NCBI GenBank assembly: GCA_910587095.1
Contig: CAJUMJ010000046.1
Location: 25,150 to 89,149 of the forward strand
Reading direction: 5' to 3'
Source: an uncultured Lachnospiraceae bacterium
GTDB taxonomy: Bacteria; Bacillota; Clostridia; Lachnospirales; Lachnospiraceae
Length of the DNA: 64,000 nucleotides
Shown: positions 27,192 to 35,872 of the stretch, piece after piece
How positions within the stretch are numbered: position 1 is the stretch's first letter
Layout: each line of letters starts with the position of its first letter
Translations under genes and position numbers: made by a program
The notes under the pieces: generated by a model
What the model was told of the DNA's origin: nothing
What the model saw: only the letters and a program-made list of their open reading frames with translations
Databases searched by the model: none

Positions 27192-27923
27192 ATGAGTAAA
27201 TTTACCGATCTGGTATATTCTGTCTTACCTCGTTCCATCAGAGAGCAGCTGCTTAGAGGTAAAATATCGCAAGGCGCGGTCAATAACAGTTTTATCTATG
27301 ACGATAACGGAATGTTTAAGAGATTAAAAGCGAAAAAGTATTCGGCTTCCGGGCAGGATATATTTGTCTATCACATGGTTTTTGGCGCTAAAAATACGGG
27401 TTTTTTTCTTGACATTGGCGCGAATGATCCCATTAAAATAAACAATACTTATTTGCTGGAAGAGAACGGATGGAAGGGTTTTGCTTTTGAGCCGATCACT
27501 GCCCTTTCGGATAAGTGGAAGACAAGCCGTACAACGGAATGCTTTAATATTGCAATCGGCGACTCGGAGGGAGAGGTTTCCTTTGCGGAGAGTGAGGACA
27601 GCGTTTTTTCTGGTGTGGGCAATGTCTCGAAGGGAAAAAGCATAATCAAAGTTCCACAGACGCGTCTGACTACGTTTTTGGAGGAAAAAGGGGTTTCCAA
27701 AGTGGACGTGGCGTTTATCGACGTGGAAGGCTATGAGATGAATGTCCTTGCGGGCATTGATTTTAATAAGACGGATATTACCTGTTTTTGTATCGAAAAT
27801 AACAGGGAAGGTACGCTGAAACCGAGTATGGATCTGCGTAATTATTTGATAGACAGAGGATACCGGCTGGTTGCGAGACTGACGATTGACGATATATTTA
27901 TTAAAAACGAGTATTTTAAGTAG
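27192..27923 (+). CDS. FkbM-family methyltransferase
   Basis: A 243-residue SAM-dependent methyltransferase. The FkbM pattern is clear: FFLDIGANDP near residue 77 for SAM binding, GWKGFAFEPI near 95 and VAFIDVEGYEMNVLAGID near 176. In surface-glycan loci these enzymes O-methylate sugars, which fits the glycosyltransferase and nucleotidyltransferase genes downstream. It has its own promoter and a strong terminator, so it is transcribed as a single gene. Confidence 0.88.
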   Translation: MSKFTDLVYSVLPRSIREQLLRGKISQGAVNNSFIYDDNGMFKRLKAKKYSASGQDIFVYHMVFGAKNTGFFLDIGANDPIKINNTYLLEENGWKGFAFEPITALSDKWKTSRTTECFNIAIGDSEGEVSFAESEDSVFSGVGNVSKGKSIIKVPQTRLTTFLEEKGVSKVDVAFIDVEGYEMNVLAGIDFNKTDITCFCIENNREGTLKPSMDLRNYLIDRGYRLVARLTIDDIFIKNEYFK

Positions 27924-27939
27924 ATCAGGGTTTACAATT

Positions 27940-27977
27940 TAGCCGCAGAATTTGTCTTGTGTTCTGCGGCTATTTAT
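27940..27977 (+). terminator. Rho-independent terminator after the FkbM gene
   Basis: A perfect stem, TAGCCGCAGAA / TTCTGCGGCTA, with an 11-base loop followed by TTTAT. Confidence 0.85.
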
Positions 27978-28001
27978 ATAAAATAAAGTAGGGGTGTTAA
28001 G

Positions 28002-29069
28002 ATGCAGAAGGAGATACAGGGTTTTATTCGGATTTCGAAGTATGCCGGTATGAGAAATGATCTGGCGCAGGCGGGAGGCGGAAATACTTCCGTGAAACTT
28101 AACGACCAGATTATGTTAGTCAAAAGCTCGGGTATTCAGCTTGCGGATGTGAGTGAAAAAAACGGTTATACAAATGTAGATTACCGTATGATTGTCGATT
28201 ATTTCAAGGAGAACGTGAAGGATGGCAGTGAACCCGCGCTGACGGAGGAAGCGGGGAAGGAATTGCTTTCAAGGGCGTGGAAGGAAGGCGGACGCGCATC
28301 GATCGAGACATTCCTTCATGCGGTGATGGGTAAATATACATTACATACGCATCCTGCTCTCGTGAATGTTCTGACGGCAAGACAGGGCGGCAAAAAAGTT
28401 TTGGAAGAGCTTTTTCCAGGAGCCGTGTTTGTTCCTTACAGAAAGCCCGGCGCAGCGTTGGCGGAAACCTACTATCGGATTTGTCAGGCAGCAGGCAGAC
28501 CTGAAATCGTATTTTTGGAAAATCATGGGCTTGTTGTGAGCAGCGACAGTGAGGCGCAGGCGATTGAACGCACGGAAGAAATACTTCATAAGATTGCGGC
28601 ATATATGCAAATTTCCTATGAAGCCCAGCCGAACGCCACAAAACTTTGGAATGCTTTTTCCGATATTCCCGGTCTTTCCGATAAAATCGTATATCTGTCC
28701 GAAAATAGATATCTTACTAATGAAGAGCCGGAAAAATTGATTCTGGCGGAAGAAAAATGGAATCATGCATTTTGCCCGGACTGTATTGTGTACGGGTTGA
28801 AAAGACCTTTGTTTTTGGCTGAGGATTTTAGGAGAGAAGACATCATAGCTTTTATGAAAAGTTATGGAAGTCCCGCTATGGTCTGCTATAAAGGACGTTT
28901 TTATATTTTGGCGGAGAGTGTGAAAAAAGCGCAGGAGATCGAAAATGTGATGAGTTTTGCGGTTCAGGTGCAGATGGCGAATCTTTCACATGAAATGAAT
29001 TATTTAAGCGACGTACAGCAGGACGAGCTGTTAAACTGGGACAGCGAAAAATATAGAAGAATGCTTTGA
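28002..29069 (+). CDS. Class II aldolase/adducin-family protein
   Basis: A 355-residue protein. The class II aldolase fold occupies residues 1-200, with GGGNTS at 25-30 (phosphate-binding loop) and zinc ligands H115 and H117 in LHTHPALV and H175 in ENHGLVV. It resembles fuculose- and rhamnulose-phosphate aldolases, which cleave or form sugar phosphates. The C-terminal 150 residues are an extra domain, as in rhamnose aldolase-related proteins. It starts a probable operon with a nucleotidyltransferase 18 bases downstream and then a HAD phosphatase. That trio suggests synthesis of an activated small sugar or polyol; this is inference. Confidence 0.82.
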   Translation: MQKEIQGFIRISKYAGMRNDLAQAGGGNTSVKLNDQIMLVKSSGIQLADVSEKNGYTNVDYRMIVDYFKENVKDGSEPALTEEAGKELLSRAWKEGGRASIETFLHAVMGKYTLHTHPALVNVLTARQGGKKVLEELFPGAVFVPYRKPGAALAETYYRICQAAGRPEIVFLENHGLVVSSDSEAQAIERTEEILHKIAAYMQISYEAQPNATKLWNAFSDIPGLSDKIVYLSENRYLTNEEPEKLILAEEKWNHAFCPDCIVYGLKRPLFLAEDFRREDIIAFMKSYGSPAMVCYKGRFYILAESVKKAQEIENVMSFAVQVQMANLSHEMNYLSDVQQDELLNWDSEKYRRML

Positions 29070-29087
29070 TTGGGGAGAGAATAGTAT

Positions 29088-30758
29088 ATGAACGTGATAA
29101 TACCGATGACAGGCTATGGTTCCCGTTTTGTGGCGGCAGGCTATCGGGAGTTGAAGCCTTTTATTCCGGTGATGGGAAAGCCGGTTATTGAATGGATTGT
29201 AAAGGGTATGTACCCGGAGGATGTGCATTTTGTCTTTGTATGTCGGGGAGAACATTTGGATAAAGACCCCTCTATGAGGGAAAAGCTTCTCTCTCTTTCT
29301 CCAGGGGCTGATCTCGTGTCCATTGAGGAGTGGGTTAAAAAGGGTCCGGTCTATGATGTGCTTCGGGCTTACCGGGCGCTTTGCGGGACAGACACTTTTG
29401 GTGTAAAAGTAGAAAAGGGAGCCGGTGAATTTGATCCGGCGGACGGCTTTATCATCAATTACTGTGATTTTTATATGAGCTGGGATTATGCGGATTTTGC
29501 GGCAAAAGCAAAAGAGAGGGACTGCGATGGAAGTGTGCCTTGTTATACGGGATTTCATCCGAATCTTTTGCCACGGAAAAATTTGTATGCCTCCTGTCAG
29601 ACTGACGGGGAAGATTATTTGGTGGAAATCAGGGAGAAGTATTCCTTTTCAGCAGATAAAACACAGGCAAAGCATTCTCCCGGCGTTTATTATTTTAAAA
29701 ATGGCGCTCTCATGGAAAAGTATTGTCATATTTTGACACAGCACGAGGAATGTGCGATAAACGGAGAGTTTTATGCAAGTCTTCCCTACAATTTTATGGT
29801 GAAGGACGGTTTGAAAGTGTGGGTTCCCACAAATGTCACTTATTTTTGCCAGTGGGGAACCCCGGAAGATCTGAGGGAATTTAAATATTGGACGGATTTG
29901 ATTTCCGGCGCGGGAAACACGGTCTTTGCCGCTGAGAGAGAGCCGGAGGGGAAAGTGCTGATTCCTATGGCGGGAGCAGGACAGCGTTTTGCGGAGGCGG
30001 GATACCGCACACATAAACCGGCTATTCCCACTTTTGACAGATTTGACGGAACAAAAAAGCCCATGGTAGTATGTGCCACAAAGGATTTGCCGGGTGTTTC
30101 CAAAGAGGGCGCCAATGTGATCTACGTCGACCGCAGTTTTCACAGGGAGGACGGTGTGGAAGATGCCATAAGAACCTATTACGCAAAAGCGCGGTTTATT
30201 ACTATAGATCATCTCACTGAAGGACAGGCATGTACTTGTATGCTCGCGGAAAATTATCTGGATCCGGAAGAGCCGCTTTTGATTGCGGGTTGTGATAACG
30301 GGATGGATATTGACAGGGAAGCTTTCGAAAAGAGAAAGAAGGAATGTGACTGTATTGTGTTCACCTATCGGCATAACGAGGCGGTTTTGGAAAAGCCGGA
30401 TGCTTACGGATGGATGATTGCCGACGAAGAGGGAAATATTACGGGGACATCCATAAAAAAAGCGATTTCCGATACACCTATGGAAGATCCGGCGGTGGTG
30501 GCTACTTTCTGGTTCAGGAAGGCAAAGATTTTTCTCGATGCAACGGCGAAGATGATCCGTGAAAATGACAGGATAAACGGTGAGTTCTATGTAGATCAGA
30601 CGGTGAAACATGTGATGGATTTGGGGTATCGTGCAAAAATTTTTGATATTGATCGCTATGTATGCTGGGGTACGCCCGCAGACTATGAAGGGTATCAAAA
30701 GACATATGCTTATTTTAAGGGATTTTTAGCACATGTTGGGTTGACTGAAATGTGGTGA
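29088..30758 (+). CDS. Tandem nucleotidyltransferase (two NTP_transferase domains)
   Basis: A 556-residue protein made of two sugar-nucleotidyltransferase-like domains. Each begins with a glycine-rich nucleotide loop: IPMTGYGSRF at residues 5-14, and IPMAGAGQRF near 291. Each loop is followed by an AGYR-x-x-KP-x-IP segment with the catalytic-type lysine. The second domain has an insertion after its KPAIP motif (FDRFDGTKKP). The two halves therefore look like an old duplication and fusion. Such enzymes couple NTP to a phosphorylated sugar or small molecule. Which nucleotide and substrate are used, and whether both halves are active, cannot be read. Confidence 0.8.
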   Translation: MNVIIPMTGYGSRFVAAGYRELKPFIPVMGKPVIEWIVKGMYPEDVHFVFVCRGEHLDKDPSMREKLLSLSPGADLVSIEEWVKKGPVYDVLRAYRALCGTDTFGVKVEKGAGEFDPADGFIINYCDFYMSWDYADFAAKAKERDCDGSVPCYTGFHPNLLPRKNLYASCQTDGEDYLVEIREKYSFSADKTQAKHSPGVYYFKNGALMEKYCHILTQHEECAINGEFYASLPYNFMVKDGLKVWVPTNVTYFCQWGTPEDLREFKYWTDLISGAGNTVFAAEREPEGKVLIPMAGAGQRFAEAGYRTHKPAIPTFDRFDGTKKPMVVCATKDLPGVSKEGANVIYVDRSFHREDGVEDAIRTYYAKARFITIDHLTEGQACTCMLAENYLDPEEPLLIAGCDNGMDIDREAFEKRKKECDCIVFTYRHNEAVLEKPDAYGWMIADEEGNITGTSIKKAISDTPMEDPAVVATFWFRKAKIFLDATAKMIRENDRINGEFYVDQTVKHVMDLGYRAKIFDIDRYVCWGTPADYEGYQKTYAYFKGFLAHVGLTEMW

Positions 30759-30799
30759 GTCCATGAGAGATATTTCAAATCAGTAAGGGGGGAAAGCAC

Positions 30800-31516
30800 A
30801 TGATAAAGGCGGTTATATTTGATCTGGACGGCACGTTGTATGATTACAATACATTGGAAAAAGAAGCTTTTGCGGCGGTAGGAGAGCTTGTGCTGGAAAA
30901 GATCGGGGTGAGCGAAGAGCAATATGCGGAAGCCTTCGGACGGGCCAGGCAGGAAGTGAAAAAGGTACTGGGGGAAGTAGCCGCGTCGCACAACAGAATG
31001 CTGTATTTTCAAAAAACGATGGAATTTCTTGATATACGGCCGCTTTTTTTAACACATGAGATGTATGAGACATACTGGGGCACATTTTTGGATAAAATGG
31101 TACTTTTTCCGGGTGCGCGCGAGTTTTTGGATGAGCTTTATGAAAGAAATATCCGTATAGGAATCTGTTCTGATATGATGGCGCATGTCCAGCATAGAAA
31201 ACTCATGGCATTGGGGCTTCAGGATGACGTGGATTGCCTGGTGACCAGCGAGGAGGCGGGTGTGGAAAAACCTTCGCCTGAAATATTTGAATTGTGTTTC
31301 AGAAAACTTCGGTTCAAGCCGGAGGAGATCTGTTTTGTGGGAGATACATACGAGAAAGATGTCAAAGGACCGATAGCGATGGGGATGCAGGCCATTTGGT
31401 TTTGTCCCGAAGGAACGCAAGACCCAAATCAGAAAAAAGAGGAGTTTACCTGTGACAAAGTGTCAAGCTATGCGGAGCTGAAGGCGCTGTTTGAGTCCAG
31501 ATATTTTATCTTATAG
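30800..31516 (+). CDS. HAD-family hydrolase (phosphatase)
   Basis: A 238-residue HAD phosphatase. Motif I is FDLDGTLYD, with nucleophile D8 and acid D10. A helical cap follows to about residue 90. Motif III lies near VTSEEAGVEKPSPEIF and motif IV is GDTYEKDVKGP near 185. The size and C1-type cap fit phosphoglycolate phosphatase-like and other sugar-phosphate phosphatases. It is the third gene of the run and may dephosphorylate an intermediate made by the two upstream enzymes. A purine-rich GGGGGGAAA precedes the ATG. Confidence 0.87.
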   Translation: MIKAVIFDLDGTLYDYNTLEKEAFAAVGELVLEKIGVSEEQYAEAFGRARQEVKKVLGEVAASHNRMLYFQKTMEFLDIRPLFLTHEMYETYWGTFLDKMVLFPGAREFLDELYERNIRIGICSDMMAHVQHRKLMALGLQDDVDCLVTSEEAGVEKPSPEIFELCFRKLRFKPEEICFVGDTYEKDVKGPIAMGMQAIWFCPEGTQDPNQKKEEFTCDKVSSYAELKALFESRYFIL

Positions 31517-31532
31517 AAAATTTTCGTGGGTA

Positions 31533-31699
31533 CTAGTGCACCATTTACCAATTAGCTACACTTTTTTTGCTTGCCAGAATTTCCTTCTACTGCGTTGTTT
31601 TCGGTCAACGATGCCACCGCATCGCCTCCCTCAAACGCCTTGTATAAGGCAATCCTGAACTTCGCAAAAAATGTATGTAACTGATAAATGGTACACTAG
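31533..31699. mobile_element. MITE-like palindromic element
   Basis: A 167-base gene-free block with long imperfect terminal inverted repeats. The left end begins CTAGTGCACCATTTACCA and the right end, reverse-complemented, begins CTAGTGTACCATTTATCA. A second inner motif, ACTTCGCAAAAAA near the right end, mirrors the poly-T tract followed by GC inside the left arm. TA flanks the left end, so the target site may be TA. No open frame is present. The structure fits a miniature inverted-repeat element in the gap between the HAD and GT2 genes. Confidence 0.65.
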
Positions 31700-31735
31700 G
31701 TTTTTAACCGCGAACTGACGTGGAGGTATTGCAGG

Positions 31736-32434
31736 ATGAAGCTTTCTATTGTTGTACCATGTTATAATGAAGAGGAGAATATACCGCTTCTTTTAAAACG
31801 GTTTGACGATGTGGCAAAGGGCGAGGATATGGAGGTTATTTTGGTGGACAACGGTTCCACTGATGGAAGCGCGCAGATGTTTGCAAATCTGCTGCCTGAT
31901 TATCCTTTTGCGAGAATGGTGACAGTTGAGGTCAACCAGGGATACGGCTACGGTATTTTGCAGGGTTTGAAGGAATGTCGGGGTGAGTATATCGGATGGA
32001 CACATGCGGACATGCAGACTGATCCCGCTGATATCGTGAAAGCGCTCCGAATCATTGAGGAGGAGAAGGGTCTTGTGTTTGTAAAAGGAAATCGGAAGGG
32101 CAGGCCGCTTTTTGATCGCTTTTTTACGTTTGGTATGAGTATTTTTGAGAGTTGTTATCTGCACGGGAATCTTTATGATATCAATGCACAACCAAATATT
32201 TTTCCAAAAGTTTTTTATAATGAATGGGAGGATGCGCCTCATGATTTTTCACTGGATTTGTATGCGCTCTACATGGCGAAAAAGAAGGGACTTAAGGTGA
32301 TACGTTTTCCGGTGGTTTTTCCTGAGAGAGTACACGGAACTTCCAAATGGAATACGGGGCTTTTGTCAAAGTGGAAGTTTATTAAGCGCACGATAGATTT
32401 TAGTGTGAAATTGAAAAAAAGTGGAATATTGTAG
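31736..32434 (+). CDS. Glycosyltransferase family 2 protein (dolichol-phosphate-mannose-synthase-like)
   Basis: A 232-residue GT-A glycosyltransferase with no transmembrane segment. The N-terminus SIVVPCYNEEENIPLLLKRF and the DNGSTDGS motif are typical of GT2. The usual DAD-x-Q metal motif appears as HADMQTDP, with His in place of the first Asp. Such enzymes often transfer a sugar to a lipid carrier, which would then feed the membrane glycosyltransferase encoded two genes downstream. The start is an ATG with GTGGAGG ahead of it. Confidence 0.87.
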   Translation: MKLSIVVPCYNEEENIPLLLKRFDDVAKGEDMEVILVDNGSTDGSAQMFANLLPDYPFARMVTVEVNQGYGYGILQGLKECRGEYIGWTHADMQTDPADIVKALRIIEEEKGLVFVKGNRKGRPLFDRFFTFGMSIFESCYLHGNLYDINAQPNIFPKVFYNEWEDAPHDFSLDLYALYMAKKKGLKVIRFPVVFPERVHGTSKWNTGLLSKWKFIKRTIDFSVKLKKSGIL

Positions 32435-32472
32435 CAGTTTCTTAATAAGATAAAGTTGATGCGGAGGGAATA

Positions 32473-33063
32473 ATGGAATATATAGCGCACAGAATAAACA
32501 AGAAGGAGGAGCTTTTAAAGCTTCCGGAAGAGTACGGGGTCGAGTTGGATTTGCGGGATGATCTGAACGGACGGATTTATATTTCCCATAATCCTTTTGA
32601 GGACGGGGAGGATTTCGAGGAGTACTGCAAGGTATACCGCCATGGTACTATGATATTAAATATTAAGAGCGAACGGATTGAGCATAAGGCGCTGGAATAT
32701 ATGAAGCAGTATCACATAGAAAAATATTTTTTTCTGGATTCCTCGTTTCCGATGATCAAGCTTCTCACGGATATGGGCGTTACGCAGGTTGCATTGCGGT
32801 TCAGTGAGTTGGAGGGACTTGATACGATCCGAAATATGGCGGGCAAAGCACAGTGGGTATGGGTTGACTGCTTTACGAGGATCCCCATCGACCGGGAAAG
32901 TTTTTCGGAATTAAAAGCGTTGGGATATAAGCTCTGTTTTGTCTCTCCTGAGCTGGAAGGGCAGGAGGAAAGATTATCGGAATATAAAAACTATATCAGA
33001 GAGCAGGGTATCGTGTTCGATGCCGTCTGCACAAAGAGTTATCATATTAAGGATTGGATGTAG
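32473..33063 (+). CDS. GDPD/PI-PLC-like TIM-barrel protein
   Basis: A 196-residue soluble protein resembling the glycerophosphodiester phosphodiesterase superfamily. Catalytic-type residues are visible in order: H6-R7 (YIAHRIN), E24 and D26 (VELDLR) and H39 (ISHNPF). It is shorter than true GDPD enzymes, and the usual HD after the strand is H-N. It may act on a glycerophosphate-like substituent, or bind rather than cleave. Genes of this kind occur in capsule-type loci. It is directly followed by the membrane glycosyltransferase, with two bases between stop and start. Confidence 0.65.
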   Translation: MEYIAHRINKKEELLKLPEEYGVELDLRDDLNGRIYISHNPFEDGEDFEEYCKVYRHGTMILNIKSERIEHKALEYMKQYHIEKYFFLDSSFPMIKLLTDMGVTQVALRFSELEGLDTIRNMAGKAQWVWVDCFTRIPIDRESFSELKALGYKLCFVSPELEGQEERLSEYKNYIREQGIVFDAVCTKSYHIKDWM

Positions 33064-33065
33064 CG

Positions 33066-34700
33066 ATGTTCAGGCTAGAAAGAGAATGGCAAAAAAGGCT
33101 TGGTATGGCGGTAGCCATTATCATAACGTTGATGATCGGAATGCTTTTATTTTACAGACATTGGCAGTTTGAGCTGCCGCTCTATCCGAATGTGGACGAA
33201 GAGCTTTCGCTTGGATGTATATTCGAGCTTTTGGATCAGCATCTCTATGCGGGAGATATCTATGTGCTCGATTTTTTCCGTTATCCGCATCTTACCTTTT
33301 ACTATGCTGCATTTGGTGTACGTATTTTGCAAAAATTTTTATCGGGTGTGGATACTGTGGTGCTTCTGCGCTATGTGATCTGCGGCACAGCCTTCCTGTC
33401 GAATATATTTATCTATTTCAGCGTTAAGATAATGACGGGAAGACGCAAGTGGGCTTATCTCGGTTTTCTTCTGTCCGTGTTTTCACTTTACGGGTATGCT
33501 TATCTGTATTATACGGGTCCTGACACTCTCCTGTATGCGGTTGCGAATCTTATTTTACTGTTAGGCAGTCTGATTTGGAAGGAGCGGGACGAGGAGAGGG
33601 CGGTTTATCTCTGGTATCCGCTGATGGCAGTCTGCATTGGACTTGCCATGGCGGCCAAATACCATGGCGTTGTCTTTGGCGTTTTCTGGCTGGCTTTGCA
33701 TATCGGTAAAAAATATGGAAAACGACACAGGAATAATTACTTCTTTTTCCTGGACTGTATAGTGCTGGCGCTTACTTTTGTGGTGTGTAATTACTCTCTT
33801 TTCTTTCATTTTAAGACCTTTATCGGCGATAATTTATACAATTTAAATCATTATGCCTGGGGGCATCCGGGCATTGAACATAATCTGCCGCTTTTAGGGT
33901 ATCTGGAAGCATTTGCTTTTTCTTCCTACGGGCTGGCCGGGGGCTTGCTCTTACTTTTGGGAATTGTGTATCTGGCGCGGAGAAAAAAATGGGGAGAACT
34001 TTTTATTTTTTCTCTGATGCCGCTTTTGATCCTTTTACTTTTGGCAAAGTACAGCATTGTCCTTGGCAGAAACGTGTCCCTTGTATTGCCTTTTTCTTTT
34101 TTGTTTATGACTTATGGACTGATGGAGATGGAGGCGTTTTTTGGGAGAGTTCTGGAAAGAAAAGGAGCGATGGCAGAAACGGGGAAAGAAAAAACGGCGA
34201 GCAATTATGGCGTTACCGTGGCAGCAGTTGTGGCGGTTTTCCTGTTTTGCAGTGTGGTCAAGGTTTTGGGTAGTTACCGCTATGACTTGAGTTACAACCA
34301 TGCCGCTGCTTATATTGACGGAAACATTCCCGCAGGCGCGAAGCTGTACTGTACTTCCTATTTGCCGGCTATCGAAGCAGGGAAGTATGAAATTGTAGAG
34401 ATTGGGGAGGATATTTCCCTTTTGCCGGATAAGCTTTCAGAGAATGAGTATTATATTGATGTGGAGTATGCCACCGGGTACTTCTCCCAAAAAAAGGATT
34501 ATCTGCTTTTTAAGGGAGGGTATATGTACCCGGAAAAAAGGGCGGCATATGAACAGAAGACGGGAGAGTATGTCGCTTTGAAAGCCTGGGAAGGCATTTC
34601 TTATGGAGGAGAGTGGAAGTACCGGATCGGATATACCGATTTATTTTTGAAAAGTCCCGACGCTTATTATGTAGGGCCTACGGTTACCATATATAATTGA
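33066..34700 (+). CDS. Polytopic glycosyltransferase (GT39/ArnT-like)
   Basis: A 544-residue membrane protein with about ten to twelve hydrophobic segments and a C-terminal extracytoplasmic domain. The first outer loop contains PNVDEELSLG; an acidic residue there is typical of GT-C enzymes of the PMT/ArnT kind, which use lipid-linked sugars. A TTG upstream would overlap the previous gene, so I chose the ATG at 33066. It probably acts with the GT2 protein as donor maker and transferase. The acceptor is unknown. Confidence 0.72.
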   Translation: MFRLEREWQKRLGMAVAIIITLMIGMLLFYRHWQFELPLYPNVDEELSLGCIFELLDQHLYAGDIYVLDFFRYPHLTFYYAAFGVRILQKFLSGVDTVVLLRYVICGTAFLSNIFIYFSVKIMTGRRKWAYLGFLLSVFSLYGYAYLYYTGPDTLLYAVANLILLLGSLIWKERDEERAVYLWYPLMAVCIGLAMAAKYHGVVFGVFWLALHIGKKYGKRHRNNYFFFLDCIVLALTFVVCNYSLFFHFKTFIGDNLYNLNHYAWGHPGIEHNLPLLGYLEAFAFSSYGLAGGLLLLLGIVYLARRKKWGELFIFSLMPLLILLLLAKYSIVLGRNVSLVLPFSFLFMTYGLMEMEAFFGRVLERKGAMAETGKEKTASNYGVTVAAVVAVFLFCSVVKVLGSYRYDLSYNHAAAYIDGNIPAGAKLYCTSYLPAIEAGKYEIVEIGEDISLLPDKLSENEYYIDVEYATGYFSQKKDYLLFKGGYMYPEKRAAYEQKTGEYVALKAWEGISYGGEWKYRIGYTDLFLKSPDAYYVGPTVTIYN

Positions 34701-34706
34701 GCGGTT

Positions 34707-35429
34707 TTAAGCGAGAAATTCCCGCAAAAGCAGTTCCAGTTCCTCGGCCTCGGAGGGAGTGAAGGCCGGGGGACTTTTTTTACGTTCCGGACTTTTCTCA
34801 AATAGAGGATCTTTTTCAAAGTCTTTTTCTTTTCCGGCGGGCATGTCCGATAATGATGACTCTGTCTCAGGAGAGAGATCCTCCATTCCCACCATGCGCA
34901 TGTCAAGGCGAGTCTGATTCAATCGGCTTGAAAGGTGGTTTTCCAGGTAATCTACAAGGTTTGTGCGCAGCACGTTTACTTTTCCGGAAAGATCAATCAG
35001 TGAAGATGTCGCAAAATAAAGGTAAAGACCGAGAAAACTTACCAGATAAAAGGGTGCGATCATCAGAAAGTTTTCCTCCGCAATAATACCCAGGCAGGCG
35101 CCAATACCCGCCACCAGTACCGAGAGGAGCGTGAGCTGTCCCGAGAGATGTTTAAAGAAGGAGACAGGAATTTTCCCGATACTGATCTGGTTAAGGTATT
35201 TGTCCACAAAAACAGATATATTGGGCATTTTATCATGTAGCTGGCAGCAGCTTGTAAATTTTAATTTTAACTGCTGTAAGGATTTATTTTTTGTGGTGGA
35301 CATGTTTTCCGTTTCTCGTATAAGCCTGTGATATATCACACCGAGCAAAATTTGGCATATGATACTGCAAAAGAGCAGAGTTAAAATGACAAACATAAAA
35401 TTTTTGTGGTGAAAAAATAATGCGAGCAT
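34707..35429 (-). CDS. Conserved membrane protein of unknown function
   Basis: A 240-residue protein with one hydrophobic segment near the N-terminus (residues 12-32) and two more in the middle (LTLLSVLVAGIGACLGII, then FLMIAPFYLVSFLGLYLYF). The cytoplasmic tail is charged, rich in Glu, Ser and Pro, and ends in acidic leucine-rich EELELLLREFLA. I do not recognise the family. The ATG has a strong GGAGGTAA on the - strand. It is convergent with the glycosyltransferase gene and divergent from the TSCPD-murG operon. Confidence 0.65.
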   Translation of the reverse strand: MLALFFHHKNFMFVILTLLFCSIICQILLGVIYHRLIRETENMSTTKNKSLQQLKLKFTSCCQLHDKMPNISVFVDKYLNQISIGKIPVSFFKHLSGQLTLLSVLVAGIGACLGIIAEENFLMIAPFYLVSFLGLYLYFATSSLIDLSGKVNVLRTNLVDYLENHLSSRLNQTRLDMRMVGMEDLSPETESSLSDMPAGKEKDFEKDPLFEKSPERKKSPPAFTPSEAEELELLLREFLA

Positions 35430-35538
35430 GGTTACCTCCGTTTCTTAGAGCGCATACTAATATTATATTAGGAATCTGCGGAGAAAAAAGACCTAAGGCA
35501 TCGACAAATTCCACGCGGAAATATCGCTGTTTGCTTCC

Positions 35539-35567
35539 TTGCACTCTTGGCTGTGTTGGGATATACT
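35539..35567 (+). promoter_or_regulatory. Promoter of the TSCPD-murG operon
   Basis: TTGCAC (35539-35544), 17-base spacer, TATACT (35562-35567). It lies 49 bases upstream of the first start codon. Confidence 0.75.
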
Positions 35568-35615
35568 ACTAATAATAGGCTGTAAGCGGCCAATACAGAT
35601 AAGGAGGAAGCAGAG

Positions 35616-35858
35616 ATGGTTTTTCAACCAAAAGGAGTTTGTTCTAATGCGATAGACATAGAAGTAGAAGACGGCATTATCAAATCTGTTCAGTTTACCG
35701 GAGGATGCAACGGCAATACACAGGGAATTTCCAGACTGGTTGTCGGAATGAAAGCGGAGGACGCGATCAGCAGACTGCGGGGTATCAAGTGTGGATTTAA
35801 GAGCACGTCCTGTCCGGATCAGTTGGCTTGCGCTTTACAGGAAATATTAGATAATTAA
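35616..35858 (+). CDS. TSCPD-domain protein
   Basis: An 80-residue protein that is essentially one TSCPD domain: an N-terminal GVCSNAIDIEVEDG, a QFTGGCNGNTQGISRLV core, and the namesake STSCPDQLACAL at the C-terminus, with four conserved cysteines. The domain also occurs at the end of some ribonucleotide reductases. The stand-alone form is widespread in Clostridia without a known role. AAGGAGGAA is a strong RBS. The murG start follows 15 bases later. Confidence 0.88.
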   Translation: MVFQPKGVCSNAIDIEVEDGIIKSVQFTGGCNGNTQGISRLVVGMKAEDAISRLRGIKCGFKSTSCPDQLACALQEILDN

Positions 35859-35872
35859 TCAGGGGGCTTGGT

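Noticed and set aside
29649..30698. Long antisense open frame of 349 codons
   Set aside because: It lies wholly opposite the tandem nucleotidyltransferase and its translation has no domain-like pattern.
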